A stretch of DNA of 64,000 nucleotides, taken from positions 212,501 to 276,500 of the forward strand of contig CALNXK010000152.1 in NCBI GenBank assembly GCA_942486035.1. Direction: 5' to 3'. Below, one piece after another: positions 22,651-34,903 of the stretch. A program made the position numbers and the translations under genes. The notes below the pieces were generated by a model. The model saw only the letters and a list, made by a program, of their open reading frames with translations. It made no database searches and was not told where the DNA came from. This DNA is from Porites lobata. Lineage: Eukaryota > Cnidaria > Anthozoa > Scleractinia > Poritidae. The stretch's first letter is position 1. Each line of letters starts with the position of its first letter.

Positions 22651-22963
22651 ACGCTACGTAAACGATGATCGTTTTCCTGTGCTTAAATTTCTCCAGAGGC
22701 TTGCTTTAGATTTTTCATGTATTTGTCTGTAATTTTTAAAAGTGGTTCCAGGTCTTCTAGTGACATTATTATTTTACATTAGATTCTCATACAATCACTG
22801 CAATTTCTCACGCGTTTGCCTACTCGTCAAGATAGCGTTGAAAATCCGTGACAAGGTCTATGCGCGAGATTATCACTTCACAGAACAAGGGCGTAATGGT
22901 TCAAACGGAGCCGTTAAAATTTTGAACTGTTTTCTTACCCGAGAAGAAAAGAAGAGCTTTTTT

Positions 22964-22994
<31 letters not shown>

Positions 22995-23640
22995 CATTTC
23001 CTGTTAACTCGCCAAGTTTATAACCAGAAAGGTTTGTTGTGTCGTTCTTCCTATAAAGTGTTGACATGGCGGCTCGGTTGCTCGAGTTTTTTGGGGGCAA
23101 AACGTTTCTTGTAAGAAACGCTGAGTTCACGAAACGGCCTCTTCTACGCGAATTATAAACGGGAGTTGTAAACATTGCATTAAAGAAAAAAATCAGCTAC
23201 TATAAATGAAAAAAAAAAAACAAACAAAACAAAAACGTTTTTAATCCTTCAAAGTCTTTTTCTTGACTTAAAAAAGTCAATACTAGGATTTTGTTGACTT
23301 TTGAAATAGGAAACACACCGAGCTCACACATTTTCCACTCGCTTAGAGGTGAATATTGTTGAATGGTCCGAGATAGCTAACCGATCAGATTGCTTAAATC
23401 ACCAAGATCACTGAGTGTGTGTATACTAATGAAAAATATCCCGTTGGAACGAAGGAAAAGGTGACCCCGACAAGTTTATAGGGGTGTCTGCTTAATAAAG
23501 GTCAGTTTCAGAGCTATTTAGGGAAATTATTTCAGGGACTTTGGTAGTTGACGGTTAAAAAGAGTGTGTCCGCTAACTAATGGTTTGCTTAAATAATAAA
23601 GGTCTGACTTTTTCAGGTTAGTATCGGCTTCAAACATTGC
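22650..23640. other. Intron stretch, nothing assigned
   Basis: Contains a T-run of about 30 nt at 22966-22995. No gene recognised. Confidence 0.5.
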
Positions 23641-23645
23641 ACTAC

Positions 23646-23954
23646 CTGTAGTTATGGACATCCAATACGAACGTGGTCCTTCGCCTTTAGACGTAAAAGC
23701 TGCCACTGCTATTTGGTAAGATGTGGCTTGCTTTAGGTCCCTCAATATCACCATAGTAACATTAGCACTGCTAGTGTTAACACTCCTTGTCCAATACGAG
23801 TAATAATGATAATAAGAGTTATATTCCCTGAAGTAGACTCTGTATCCAAGGAGACGTCCGTTAGCGTAATACTGGGAAAGTGGATTCCACTGAACTTTCA
23901 CCTCAGCCAAATGTAAGTTTGAAAGACGGATATACGATGGAGCTGTGTTGGGGA
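23646..23954 (-). CDS. Exon: FN3 8 (B type)
   Basis: Contains PNTAPSYIRLSNL, YANGRLLGYRVYFREY and VAAFTSKGEGPRSYW. A Tyr-rich insertion after FREY makes it five codons longer than FN3 6. Acceptor TTCTTAG, donor ACAG|GTAGTG, phase 1 to 1. Confidence 0.85.
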
Positions 23955-24163
23955 CTAAGAAAAAAAATGCATTTCATTCGTAGGGGAGAATGACTCTCAC
24001 GCAAAATTAAGACAATCAACACAACAATTTCGATCAGGTCCTTATGTACAAGATGACGAACACATTATAAAGATCTGTTAGCTAGAACGGAGTTGAAAGC
24101 GTTAATGCTTCATTATGGAAATCAAAGAATCAACGGGGTTAAAAATAATTTGTTTGTAATATA

Positions 24164-25196
24164 CAGGGTGTCCCAAAAGTTCGCTCCTCTACTTTATAAG
24201 ACTGTATTATACTCCGATTGGACTTGGTAATTAAATCGTTTAAACAAAAGTTGTGTCTTTCAATATAATTTAAGATTTTATGCTTGTTGTGCTATCTTGT
24301 GACTCTAATATTCGATTTCTGTACTTCCGCGCCAAATGTGCGCGTGCGCGAGTGCATTTTCTCGCCACATATTTTTGTGTATTTTGTCAGAGCCCGGTTT
24401 GCTCAAACTCCTTCCTTGTTTTTCGTGAATATTATGAAAGAAAAACTCTCTATAAACGCAAAAACGTTCAGCTAGTTGAGAGCATAAGCATGTTTACTTC
24501 GATTTGCCGGATATTCAGTAGATATAACTGCTAAAAAAAACTGGAAAAATTCGAATCTTGGGTGGTGAAATGGTCATCGAGAAATTAAGAAAAAAGGAAG
24601 AGGAAGACTGATAGTCCTGAATGAAGCAGCTAAAATATATTGAATAAGGTTGGTCACAAAAGAGACACCTCAACGAGATAGCTCTCACAATAGTTAGCAA
24701 GCCATGTCTAGAGCAGTTTCATGAAAATAAAAGCGACGGTTAGAGGATTCAAAGGCCCCAGAGGCGGCAATAAAACCTCTGTTCGTCTGTCAAACACGAT
24801 CAGCTCGTCTCAAATTTGTGAAGAGGTACAAAAGCGTTACTGTGGATAGGGACTAGGGTGATTATTTTTCAGCTTTTGGATGAATGCTTAAAGTATATTT
24901 TTTTCAGCTGCATAAACTTAAAACAAAAGTTGTTTGAGGGGGGGTCGAACTGGAGATGAAGTGGCTCCTGCGTACCAGGTGATACAAAAGCTCAAAAAAG
25001 ATAATCTGTGGCTCTACACGTTGTATCCCATTCCATGCCGCAACTGCTATAGAATGTGATAAAAAGACAAAGGGGGAATGCTGGTTACTGAAATTCTGAA
25101 TACATGTACTCGATAGAGCAATAAACATCTTCTAGTTTTGATCAAACGTTATAGCGCATGAAACGAGCTAGAGGAACGAACTTTTGGGACACCCTG
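24164..25196 (+). mobile_element. Dead Tc1/mariner element with intact TIRs and TA duplication
   Basis: Ends CAGGGTGTCCCAAAAGTTCG and, inverted, CGAACTTTTGGGACACCCTG, each flanked by TA (24162-24163 and 25197-25198). The interior keeps traces of a transposase: a Gly-Arg-rich hinge followed by LNEAAKIY, VGHKRDTSTR and FKGPRGG. Many stops and frame changes break it. At about 1.03 kb it is a little shorter than an autonomous element. Confidence 0.8.
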
Positions 25197-25208
25197 TAAT
25201 GCACGTAC

Positions 25209-25502
25209 CTCCTTCGTCTGTCCATGCTGAGATCTCTGTACTATTGTAGGCATTCCCCCTGTAATTTACACCAACAAGAGATAACCGATATTCCCTCCAT
25301 GCCGATAGTCCAGATAACACATGGGAAGTAGTATTTCCTGAGACGATGTACTCGTTTAGACTACTACCATATGAGTCTTTGACGACTATGAAGTAATGAC
25401 TTGTTTGTTGACCAACGAGTGTTTGCAGGTTTTGCCAAGAGAATCGGATGCTTGTTGCAGTAGCATTGTCAAAGGAAACACTCCAGTTAGCCAATGGAAA
25501 TG
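25209..25502 (-). CDS. Exon: FN3 7 (A type), beside a mariner element
   Basis: Contains ANWSVSFDNATATS, FSWQNLQTL and YRLSLVGVNYRGN, ending TDEGG. Acceptor TTTTTAG, donor GGAG|GTACGT, phase 1 to 1. A mariner terminal repeat begins only 12 nt inside the downstream intron. Confidence 0.85.
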
Positions 25503-26083
25503 CTAAAAACAAAGAAAAAAAAGAGCAAAATAAAGTAACATGTTACTGTGAAACTCACATAACCGTGAACACCAGAAATATTTATGGAATGTTATTGTGT
25601 TGCGAGAAATAAGCCAATAAGGCGCGAGATAACTAAACCGCAAACAGCAACGGTAATTAGATTGTAGTTTGAGGTTTGCTCGCGTGTCCTGAACTTTACA
25701 GTGATTAGCCAGTACACAATCAACATTCCGGAAATTTTTCTGGTGTTCACGGTTTTCTGAGTTTGACAGTAATTATAATTGGAAGTTTCAAAGACCGGTG
25801 ATCATTCATGGAGAGTGTGGAAAAAGGAGTGATGGGCGGGGAAGGGTATCGGAATTTCCCCGCAAAATAATGTCTGAATATCGAGCGCAGAAATTCTGTA
25901 GTGACGATGTGTCAATGCCCATACACAGACCTGGGTAGTGATTAGTGATTCCGATGGGTTGAAACCAATGTTCAACAAATCAGAGGCACTACCCAAATCT
26001 TTGTTTTGCTGCAAAGCGTGCACAGGGTTGTGTGCTTCCGTAGCAGGGTTTGAAGCAACATTAAACGAATTTAGCAGGCTAAC
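25503..26083. other. Intron between CUB 4 and FN3 7, nothing assigned
   Basis: No repeat family or domain recognised. Confidence 0.5.
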
Positions 26084-26271
26084 CTAATTCTTGTTTTAAA
26101 ATTCCAAATTGTAACTTGAAGTTGCTGTAGCTCCGCCTTAGGTAGACCTGGACAGTGATGTTTCCACAATTGCCAAAAGAAACTTCCCTGAAAGTTTTCT
26201 GAGTGACAGACGAGTATCCATAGCGACTCAAAACCGTGATACCGTTGCCATCAATCACCTTAACGTATTCA
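26084..26271 (-). CDS. Exon: CUB-like domain 4, second half
   Basis: Begins SEYVKVIDGNGITVL and continues CGNITVQVYLRRSYSNFKL. Acceptor TTTACAG, donor TTAG|GTTAGC, phase 2 to 1. Slightly shorter at its C-terminal end than the other CUB second halves. Confidence 0.75.
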
Positions 26272-26429
26272 CTGTAAAAAAAAAAAGAAAAAAAAAAAGC
26301 AAAACAAAAAAACAAAACAAAACAAATACACTTCAAATTAATACATTATGCGTCCAACTTTTGTAAGTAAATAAAACCTGACTGTGTATGTTGTTGTCAT
26401 GGATACGATACCATATACCTCATATATGG

Positions 26430-26712
26430 TCGAAACTAGATAATAAATTGAAAAGCTCCTCGAATATTGAATCTTTCAAAAAGAACATTAGGAAAAAAGA
26501 CCTAACGTCACTCTTAAACAACAACAATAGCTGCTGTAACCTTTGCAATTCTTAGAAACTACCTTTTATACACCTATTCTTTTAATACAATTTATACATG
26601 TTACATATTTTAATTGTATATACATTATTACTATTATTTCTTATTTGTAAATAATGTTAATTTTTGTGTCCCCTTGAAAACTAAATACATTGACACATTA
26701 ATAAAGCTTTTA
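26430..26712 (+). mobile_element. LINE 3' end fragment
   Basis: Encodes NKLKSSSNIESFKKNIRK, matching the last residues of CR1/Rex-like reverse transcriptase proteins (short basic SFK-x-LRK motif), then a stop, an AT-rich 3' UTR and an AATAAAGC near the end. Confidence 0.5.
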
Positions 26713-26872
26713 CTTTACTTACTTATGTTGCCACCCCGAGGGGACGGGGGGGGGAGTCTTGATCGTTAAATCATTTTTGCCATCGTTAGTGTGCGTTTCC
26801 GGTGTGATCTAATTTATTCGGGGTTGTTTACTGTAATTTTTAATTGGCAGTCCATAAATATATCACACTAAC

Positions 26873-27032
26873 CTATAATAAGACAGAGACAGTTGAGGTA
26901 ATGACACAAGTGCAACAGCTTGGCTGATCCCTGCATTGCTAATTTTCCAATTGCAATGCAGCGAATAAGAATAGTACGATCTTTGGCCGACTTGTAAGTT
27001 TCCAAACAATTCATTTAAGCTGCCTCCACAAC
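26873..27032 (-). CDS. Exon: CUB-like domain 4, first half
   Basis: Encodes GCGGSLNELFGNLQVG, LHCNWKISNAG and LSLSYY. Acceptor GCGTTGCAG, donor ATAG|GTTAGT, phase 1 to 2. Confidence 0.75.
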
Positions 27033-27429
27033 CTGCAACGCAAACCGGAAATGTCTCTTGTTGATTGTCACGTCATCAAAAAATAAAGAAATCAAAACCG
27101 CTTAATAGATATAGTCCAGAATCTGGGAAATGAATCGAGATAAATAAGTTACTCGCCAAGATTCAGGTCAGTACAATGTTTCATAAGCGAGAAATGATTT
27201 ACACAAATTTATAGAGCTTTGTATGGGGACGCCATGTTGGTACACATCCGGATGGCCAAGCCGCGAGTGGCTGAACAGTAGAGCTTGCAACGATCTTTTT
27301 CATTTCTGCTTCGCCCAGACGAAGCGAAATACCATTGGCTAAAAAATTGCCGACCCGCCATAAATGCTTGCCGTACATTTAGTAACACGATACGGAAAAA
27401 GACGATTGCAGGGTTGTTTGAGAGGGTCT

Positions 27430-27870
27430 GGGTTCAGAACTAGCGCTGAAGCTTCAAAAACAACAAAACTGCGCAGCTAGGATCATAACCTTTTCCAGTT
27501 GTGATTTTAGCTCCGGCTCCCTGCTGCAAGAGCTTGGATGGGACAACCTTTCTGTGGGCAGAATTATGCTTTATGCTTTATTATTATTTATTTATTCATT
27601 TATGCTGCTCGCTGTAGAAATGTTCAAGGTGTACAACAATATGGCACCTTATTTAATACCTATGCCAAAATTTTTGAAAATGAGGCCCAGCTATGATACT
27701 AGGGGCTCCTCTTCTCGATTTCAAATGCCCCTTCCCAAAACCAATTGGCAAAAACGTTTTGGCTATAGGGATGCATTTATTTTGGATGAGTTGCCGAGGA
27801 TTTGCGAGATTGCAAATCAATGAACTTATTTAAATCTAAATTGGACCGATTGCTTCCCAGCTTAAAGAGA
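27430..27870 (+). mobile_element. LINE reverse transcriptase C-terminal fragment
   Basis: The plus strand reads QNCAARIIT, GSLLQELGWDNLS, MFKVYNNMAPYLI and FQMPLPKTNWQKRFGY, the thumb and C-terminal region of CR1/Rex-like elements. A frameshift near 27810 moves the closing MNLFKSKLDRLL into another frame. Truncated at both ends. Confidence 0.65.
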
Positions 27871-28618
27871 AGTTTAAAGAGAATGCAGCTTCTTTGAGAA
27901 GCGACACGTCTCAGCTGAATTAAAGGATTACAGCTCCGACTAAGCTTATAGACTACGATCCAGATCAGAATGTCCAGACCAATTGTCTTCTTTTGGTAAT
28001 CTTGTCTTTGTAATTGTAATTGTAATATTTTTGCTCCTGGAACGCTAGCGTCACTGGCTCCTGGCCGATGCAGGTAACCGATAAACGGCTGACACATTTC
28101 TTGTTTCCTGTGACAGTTTTCACGCTTTGCGATTTCCTGTGGTTTCCGGGGTGGAAATGAAAATTTATGAGAGATTGTTGCAAGCTCCCACTTCTTTCCC
28201 CGCACCTTGCACTCGCGTCTCCTTTCGCGTGCTACTCTAGCGTGACTTCTGTCGATTTCCCCAAGTGCAGTGCTTCCTCGCAGGCTCACGAAAGCATGAA
28301 TTCAGATCTCTCGGGGAACTGATGAACATTGAAGTAATACTTTTTCTAATACAATGACTGTTCAGGAGGCAACATCTCCCCATATAAGTCACTTTTTACG
28401 CTACATGACAGATCTATTGGCCGATATGTAAATGCCGCGTCTCGCAAAAGCTTGGAAATTTGTTCAGAATTCATTGCTCTATCTTCGTACACATTTTTAC
28501 AGTTAAAAATAAATAGAGGTTGAGTATGAAAAGAAGACTTCTCTGTGCAGGGTGATCAACGCTAATCAGAATTTTATAATTGACTAAAATTTAACGGCAT
28601 TATGACATAAAACATCAC

Positions 28619-28912
28619 CTGTTGTTATGGACTGCCAGTAAGACTGGGTTCCAGGTCCTTTAGACGTAAAGGCTGCTACGGCTATTTGATAGTGAGTTGC
28701 TGCCTTGAGACCTCTTAATATCACCACGTTAGTATACGGATTACTGGTGCTAGCCGATTTTCTCAAGTACGAGTTATAATGCTCGTAATAGTAAACAGTG
28801 TATCCGAGGAGACGCCCATTAGCAAATTGATGAGGGATGGGATACCACTGCACTTTGACTTGATCAAACCGTACGTTAGACACTCTTACATTAGACGGTG
28901 CCCTACTGGGGA
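28619..28912 (-). CDS. Exon: FN3 6 (B type)
   Basis: Contains PSRAPSNVRVSNV, FANGRLLGYTVYYYEHY and VAAFTSKGPGTQSYW. Acceptor GTTTTAG, donor ACAG|GTGATG, phase 1 to 1. Confidence 0.85.
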
Positions 28913-31158
28913 CTAAAACAAACACAGACAATCAATTATAGTTGAAATAGGTGTATGATCTCTTGCGATGCACACCCCGAGTCAATCACAGTATATGATA
29001 CTGTAAATTAACTAATTACTGACCTCATACCGAACTTTTCTAGTCAACTACAGTATGCAATTGATAGATAATTCTTTGGATATTTTGCAATGCACCCGGC
29101 TATATGCTTTACACGAGTGTAAAAAAGGATCAAAAAAGTAACAAAATACGGGTTCATGCAGTTTAAGCATTTGGAATAAGCACGAGAGTAATGTAATTAA
29201 ATTCCAAATTGAACGAGACACCCCCTTATAATATCAACCTTTAATAATATGCAGGGGAAAAAATAACATAGTCAAAATTAATGGAACGTGTTTATAAGGC
29301 CACCTAGCGAAACCCCAGAAACTGCATGCTGGTACCAGAAACCAATCATAATTAAATCTTATTGAAATTGCGAATGCGTTGCGGCACCTGCTGATTGGTC
29401 CCTAACTATTTGTAAGTTGCTTATTAGCCAGTCACTCATTCTCTGAGATATTTGCATAACATTCCATAATTTAACAGACAGAATTCGTATTCTCCGACAG
29501 TTCTGGGACGAGTGGGCCTTGATCATGAATGCAAGGCTCATGAGGGGACCTTCTCGCCAAGAGGACGAACAAATATGAAAAAAAACTGCAGCTGAGTTTG
29601 CCGAATTTAAGGAAAATTTTTAACATTGTAAAGTTCCGAAGGGCTTACATACTTGAGAGAACATTATTTCAAACAACAAAAGGAAGATCTGCTCATTATT
29701 ACTAAGAAAAACAGTGATCCTTACCATAATTATATTGATGAGAAGAGTGCTTGGTGAGCGAGTTTAAAACTTTAATATAAACAGAGATGTTCTTAAAATC
29801 CCCGAAGCCGTTTTAATTGTAATTTTCAGTCTCCTTTAAACTTTTTGAAGGATATCTTTTATTGAAATGGACGTAATCATCGAAAGCCTGCGATAAAGTT
29901 AACGGTGATGTTATCAAACCTACTTTCCAGTTGAAATTTTCTAACAGAGCGGGTGCAAAATCTTGACTGTGTATTTGAAGTAAAGCAAACGACTCATTCA
30001 TTGGATAATTACAGGAAGGGGCTTAGCGTTCTGCACACAGTCCCTGTGCATTTTAAGGAAGTCAAACCGGTTTGAACAAAGATGACTAGGTAAAGTTTTC
30101 TTTTTTTTTTTTTAATATAAGTTATATTATCTTCGATAACAACTGTGCGAGAGTACTAAAAGGCGCACGCAGTTGAACACAGAGTTCAGGGCACAGACGA
30201 TAATACTGAGCAGTTTAAACTCCACACTATAGCTACGCACACGAGAAAAAGAATAATAAGCAGAATAAAATTTTATAAAAAGGATTCGAGTATTGACATT
30301 TTGACACAATATACCATTTTCTTGATTACTTCTTGTTTCTTCTTTTGGCTTCGTGGCTTTTTAACTTTTGCTGTTAGCCGTACGACCAGCTCTTCCCACA
30401 GTTTTGTTTTTTGAAACAGATATCCCTTAAGCTTACCCGTAAGGTTTCAGCTTTTAAATCTTGCAGTTTTTTGCTGATTTCTATCGTTTTGCAGCGATTC
30501 AGCCGCAACTAACAAATGTTTGTTTGTGTCTTTGCTAAAAAGTTCCCCGCTTTAGCCTCGCAATCATGCTGTGAAGTCTCTCGTCCCAGGGCCGTCGGGG
30601 AATACGAATATCCTCTATTGCACTGTGGTTACTTAAACTGCATTGCCCTCACCTAGTCAGATTCAATATTTTTCACTCATGACAAAAACATAAATAAACT
30701 GGAGAGGGAAAACAATCAGCGTGCAAAGAAAGTCGTGTCTGATAGCCCGGGGCTAGTGGATTTTGCTATCGGGCTAGTGAATTCTGTTTTTAACTTGCCC
30801 GACTGGCAAGTGATGTTTTTTGAGGAATTTTAATAGCAGATGAACTGTGAAATCAACTCTTCCGTCGTCAAAAAGCTTTTGAGGCTAGTTGAAATGACGT
30901 CTGGGCTAGTAAATGCTAGCTTCAGCTTGCCCGAATAGTCAGCTGTAAAAGTGATTTTCTCTGCACCCTGACAATGTAGTTTTTGTTGTCTTTCACCCGC
31001 ATTTCGACCCATTTCACCGGCATTCATCCCCGTCAATGGCCTTTACAGGCATGACACACCATTAATTACAATACCCAACAAATCTGAAAATTCAAGCGCG
31101 CTATCAAAAAAAGGCTAAACGCGCGCCGTTAACGTAAGTAACGTTATACTTCACTTGC
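28913..31158. other. GC-AG intron between FN3 5 and FN3 6, nothing assigned
   Basis: 2.2 kb with a T-run near 30101. A segment at 30740-30960 has repeated GGGCTAGT and CTTGCCCGA phrases and may be a repeat family I cannot name. Confidence 0.45.
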
Positions 31159-31443
31159 CTCCTTCCTCTGTTAGGGCTGTGACGTTTGAGCTGTTGTAGG
31201 GTTGACCAAGGCTGTTTATTCCGATGATTCTTACTTGATATTCAGTGTAAGGCAACAGCCCCACAACGTTCGAAGTGTTTAAACTTCCAGAAACGACCGC
31301 TGTACTTGATAGGTTACCATCGTGGGCGTATGCGATATAATAGAGTACGGTATTATTGATAAGCGGTGATAAATTCTCCCAGTGAACCGTTATCGAAGTT
31401 CTCGAGGTGTTGCCAATGGTCACATTCCAGTTGACAGGTAGAG
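31159..31443 (-). CDS. Exon: FN3 5 (A type), GC splice donor
   Basis: Contains VNWNVTIGNTSRTS, VHWENLSPL and YQVRIIGINSLGQ, ending TEEGG. Acceptor TTTCTCAG. The 3' end reads GGAG|GCAAGT: a GC donor with the strong flanks usual for GC-AG introns, at exactly the place where homologous exons have GGAG|GT. Phase 1 to 1. Confidence 0.85.
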
Positions 31444-32195
31444 CTGAGAAAATGAATTACGTATACAAAGAAAATAAAACACCTTTACGAGACACTGTGG
31501 GGACCTTGAATTGGTGTCCTCATTAGCGAGAGTCCGTAATTGCGGGAGTTTATTTCAGTCAAACATCTTTAATATATTTTTTCATAGGATTTAACTGCTG
31601 TCCATATTATCGGGGTGTTCGTTATAAAGGGGTGTCAGTAAGGCGAGAGTTGACTGTACTGGGCTTTTCTCAGGGTATTTTTAGGTTGTGCAACGTCTAA
31701 GCGCATCAGTGCAAATAGACCAGTAAATTTAATTGAAAGTAATAACATAAAAGGCAACACCTGCAAATCTTCTCAATTAGTTGGAAAAAACTGATGTTGC
31801 GGAAACCATCGTTGGCTCGCTTTTGGCAGCGTATTTAGGACGCAAATGCACCAGTAATAGCCAAAGGTTACGGATTGCAGGAGACAGCGATCGCAGGTCA
31901 AAGCGCTTTTGCTCATGATCCAACCCTGTGCTTTGCGTAGCTTTCACGAGACAGATGGTCGGAACGCGTGATCAGATTACGGGTGGTAGAAGGTGGAAAC
32001 GTGTTCTGTTCATTCCGTTCATTTTTAGTGGAAGTTCAAACGAATTCTGGCCACATACATTCGACGCAGGCGTAATAACAAACCTAAAAATTAGGATTGC
32101 TGGTGACGAAAGGAGCCCGCAATAAAAGTCGATATATCACAGAGTTATATACAACTGTATAATTAATTCAATTAGCTCTATGGAAAGATTCTAAC

Positions 32196-32392
32196 CTGAG
32201 AAAAGACCTTGCTTTATAATTCCGTACTGAAGCTTGAATCGACTGTAGCTGCTTAATAAATAGATCTGAACAGTTATGTTATCGGCACTTTCGAACCCAA
32301 CCTGAACGAAAGATCGCAGGTCAGGCGAATAGGAATATCCATACTTATGCCAAACCAGTGATCCATTTCCGTCAATTATTTTCACATATTCA
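32196..32392 (-). CDS. Exon: CUB-like domain 3, second half
   Basis: Begins SEYVKIIDGNGSLVW, matching the CUB YVEVYDG strand; continues ADNITVQIYLLSSYSRFKL. Acceptor TGTTTTAG, donor TCAG|GTTAGA, phase 2 to 1. Confidence 0.75.
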
Positions 32393-32732
32393 CTAAAACA
32401 CGAAGAAAAACGTAATAAATGAAAAATACTAACAAACAGGTGGAAAAAAAAAAAAACTTTATATCCGCTGATATGTTATGTTTCGTAATAGTCAAGAAAA
32501 GAATAGACAGAAGAAAGGTCATGTCTTGTTACCATGTTAGCAAAAATTCTAGATCTCAAAACTCTTTCTTGGCAGAGGCGGCCGTTGCGTTGTCAAAAGA
32601 TGGAAGGAAAGAATGGGCTACAAATGCTCTATTTAAAAAAAAAAGAAGAGAGATTGGGCAAACACGAACTGAAACTTTACTTTACTTTCACTCAAAAGTG
32701 GTCATCAACTAAATATATGTTAATTTTTTGCA

Positions 32733-32940
32733 ACAAATGGAAGCTTTTACACGAGAAAAGAGTTCAATCCCGACAATATATATATATATATATATTTTTT
32801 TTTTTTTTGGGGGGGGGTATATCAACATGGCTGGAGAGTTGTTTTGTTGTTGTTGTTTCTGTTTTTGTTTTATTCTCCATGTCACCGCCGTCGTGGTCAA
32901 TAGCAGAGATATCCTCAGGTAAAGTCTCCACACTTGACCT
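32733..32940. repeat. (TA)n-T-G tract in a repeat related to 44781-44955
   Basis: AGCTTTTACACGAGAAAAGAG, a (TA)n run, a T-run, a G-run and CAACATGGCTGG parallel the order of blocks in the MITE at 44781-44955, so this looks like a degraded relative expanded by simple repeats. Confidence 0.45.
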
Positions 32941-33480
32941 TAAACACACTGACGACACTGATGCATCAGTTCAGCGAACCTCCATTGCAAAATTACATAA
33001 TCCATGATCCCTTTGAGATTTCTGAGGTTAATTAAGACAAGAATAGAGAAGAGAAGTCGTTACGTCACGGTAGCAAAATTTTTAGATGACAACAAACCAA
33101 AAAACATGTGAATTCACACTGTTTCAAATTAAACTTCATCGACGATATTATTCAGTTTCGTTTAACTTGGTAAGTTAGCTAAATTCGCTGGGGTTAAATC
33201 CGAAAGTACTGTATCTGAGTTTAAAATTTTATGTGCTGTGTTCACCAACCCCATAGAGCGGGCGCGTGAAATTAGAAAGTTTCATGACGGAAGAAAAAAA
33301 CAATCCTGTTTTTGTTTGTTTGTTTGCCGTTCTAGTAATTGTCGCCGTCGTCCTTGCTTAAGTGCAATCTTGTGATCCACAATTTTTGCTACTTTGGCAA
33401 CGTGACAGTTCCCCTCCCTCTATCCAATCGGAGAATCGTGTCAAGTGATCTGAGGTAGTAATTTCACTCAAAACGGCTCA
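32940..33480. other. Intron stretch, nothing assigned
   Basis: Intron between the two halves of CUB 3; no feature recognised. Confidence 0.45.
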
Positions 33481-33484
33481 GTAC

Positions 33485-33641
33485 CTGTAATATGACAAAT
33501 ACAGATCTTCTATCCACACTAGTGCAACTGCCTGATTTATGTCCCCTCTGCCAACCACAAGAGTGCATGTTAGATAGCTTGAGCCCCTGTCGGAACCAGT
33601 CTCTAGGTGGCCAAAAGACCGATTTGTATATCCCCCGCAAT
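33485..33641 (-). CDS. Exon: CUB-like domain 3, first half
   Basis: Encodes CGGYTNRSFGHLETG, YLTCTLVVGRG and LYLSYY. The third Cys seen in CUB 1 and 2 is Tyr here. Acceptor CAATTAG, donor ACAG|GTACTG, phase 1 to 2. Confidence 0.7.
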
Positions 33642-33818
33642 CTAATTGACAACAAGAAATGAAAAAAAATGTAGTTCCTCGATCAAATTTAACCTTCTAC
33701 TACTTTAATTTCAATTAGTTAAATAATTCCAAACACACTGCGATCTGGCTAACCATGTGCCAGAACCAGTTTATATAAATCGTAAATATGAGTGGGTTGT
33801 TATAAAATATACTATTCC

Positions 33819-34010
33819 TCAGGAACAATAGGTATAGTCAAAAGGTTGAGTTTGATCGTCCGGGTGAACGTAGTCCTGAATAGGACTGTTGTTGTTGACA
33901 GTGACTGACGTTTCGACAACCTGTGCGGTAGTCATCTTCAGAGTCAAAGTGAGTTGTATCACGTCAGTTGATGGCATTATACGCTGGTTATTGATCTGAT
34001 TGGTCAATTA
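33819..34010 (-). mobile_element. Penelope-like retroelement tail with hammerhead-like core
   Basis: The minus strand carries CTGAAGATGACTACC, then GGTTGTCGAAACGTC (33941 to about 33907), followed by a frame ending SPIQDYVHPDDQTQPFDYTY. The phrase CTGAAGATG...GTCGAAACGTC is typical of the terminal repeats of Penelope-like elements, several of which encode hammerhead ribozymes. Confidence 0.5.
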
Positions 34011-34609
34011 TGTCGCGATGTCGTCTGTCAGTTAAGCCGTATAGTGTATGGTATATCTTAATGCTGTATTTCGTGCCTTTGTTGTAAGTAGTCAGTAGAG
34101 TATAGAGTAGTCTATAAGTAGAACTATGCTATATGAGGTCTGCTTGAAACGTCATGATTCTGCCGGGATAAGCTGCCTCGACCGCAAAACGACTATAGCC
34201 ACCTTGGTTTCAGAAGTCGAATAAAACAGCTCTTGTCGAAAACAATAAATAAAAGTAAAAAAAAAAAAAACAACTTCAAAAATTATTCTAATGTATTTCT
34301 TATTTATTGAATAGAGTTCGGAACGGCATTAGCACGACGTTTGAAACATTTCAGTGTGGACCACGAAAATTACGTCATGATGACGCAATTTGCTTTTTTA
34401 GTCTTTTGCGCGCGGTTTACTGAATGCAAGTTTAAGACAGCCAATGTTACAGTAAAATTAACAAATGACGTCAAAATGTTCAAAGCTTTGCAGTAAAACG
34501 ACAAGGGAAATAGGAGACGTGTTCATGCAGGCTATGAAACCATTCGACTGTGGTACTAATTCAGTTTTGAACTTTCTGGCATCATGTCACGTCGATTTGT
34601 TCAATTTAC

Positions 34610-34903
34610 CAGTTGTGACGTAATATGGAGATGACTGAGGTCCAGTTCCTGCGTGTGTGAACCCAGCCACCCACACTCTGTAGGAACGTGCTGCTTTAAA
34701 ACCACTCAACACAAGCATATTGACATCTGGGCTACTAGAGTTTACTTTTTGGGTGCTATACCAATAGGGATACTCTTGGTAGATGACTACATATCCCAGC
34801 AGTCGCCCATTTGCACAGTGCTGAGGTATTGGATTCCATTGCACCTTTAATTCACTGAACTGCAGCCTAGAAACTCGTAAGCCCGAAGGTGCAACGCTTG
34901 GTA
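34610..34903 (-). CDS. Exon: FN3 4 (B type)
   Basis: Contains PSVAPSGLRVSRL, VQWNPIPQHCANGRLLGY and VAGFTHAGTGPQSS. Acceptor TTTTCACAG, donor ACTG|GTAAAT, phase 1 to 1. Confidence 0.85.

Noticed and set aside
23527..23645. Extension of the FN3 8 frame past its donor to a stop.
   Set aside because: The FN3 fold is complete before the GT donor and all homologous exons end at the same point.
32534..33007. 157-codon plus-strand ORF.
   Set aside because: Composed of a TA repeat, T and G runs and low-complexity sequence; no recognisable domain.
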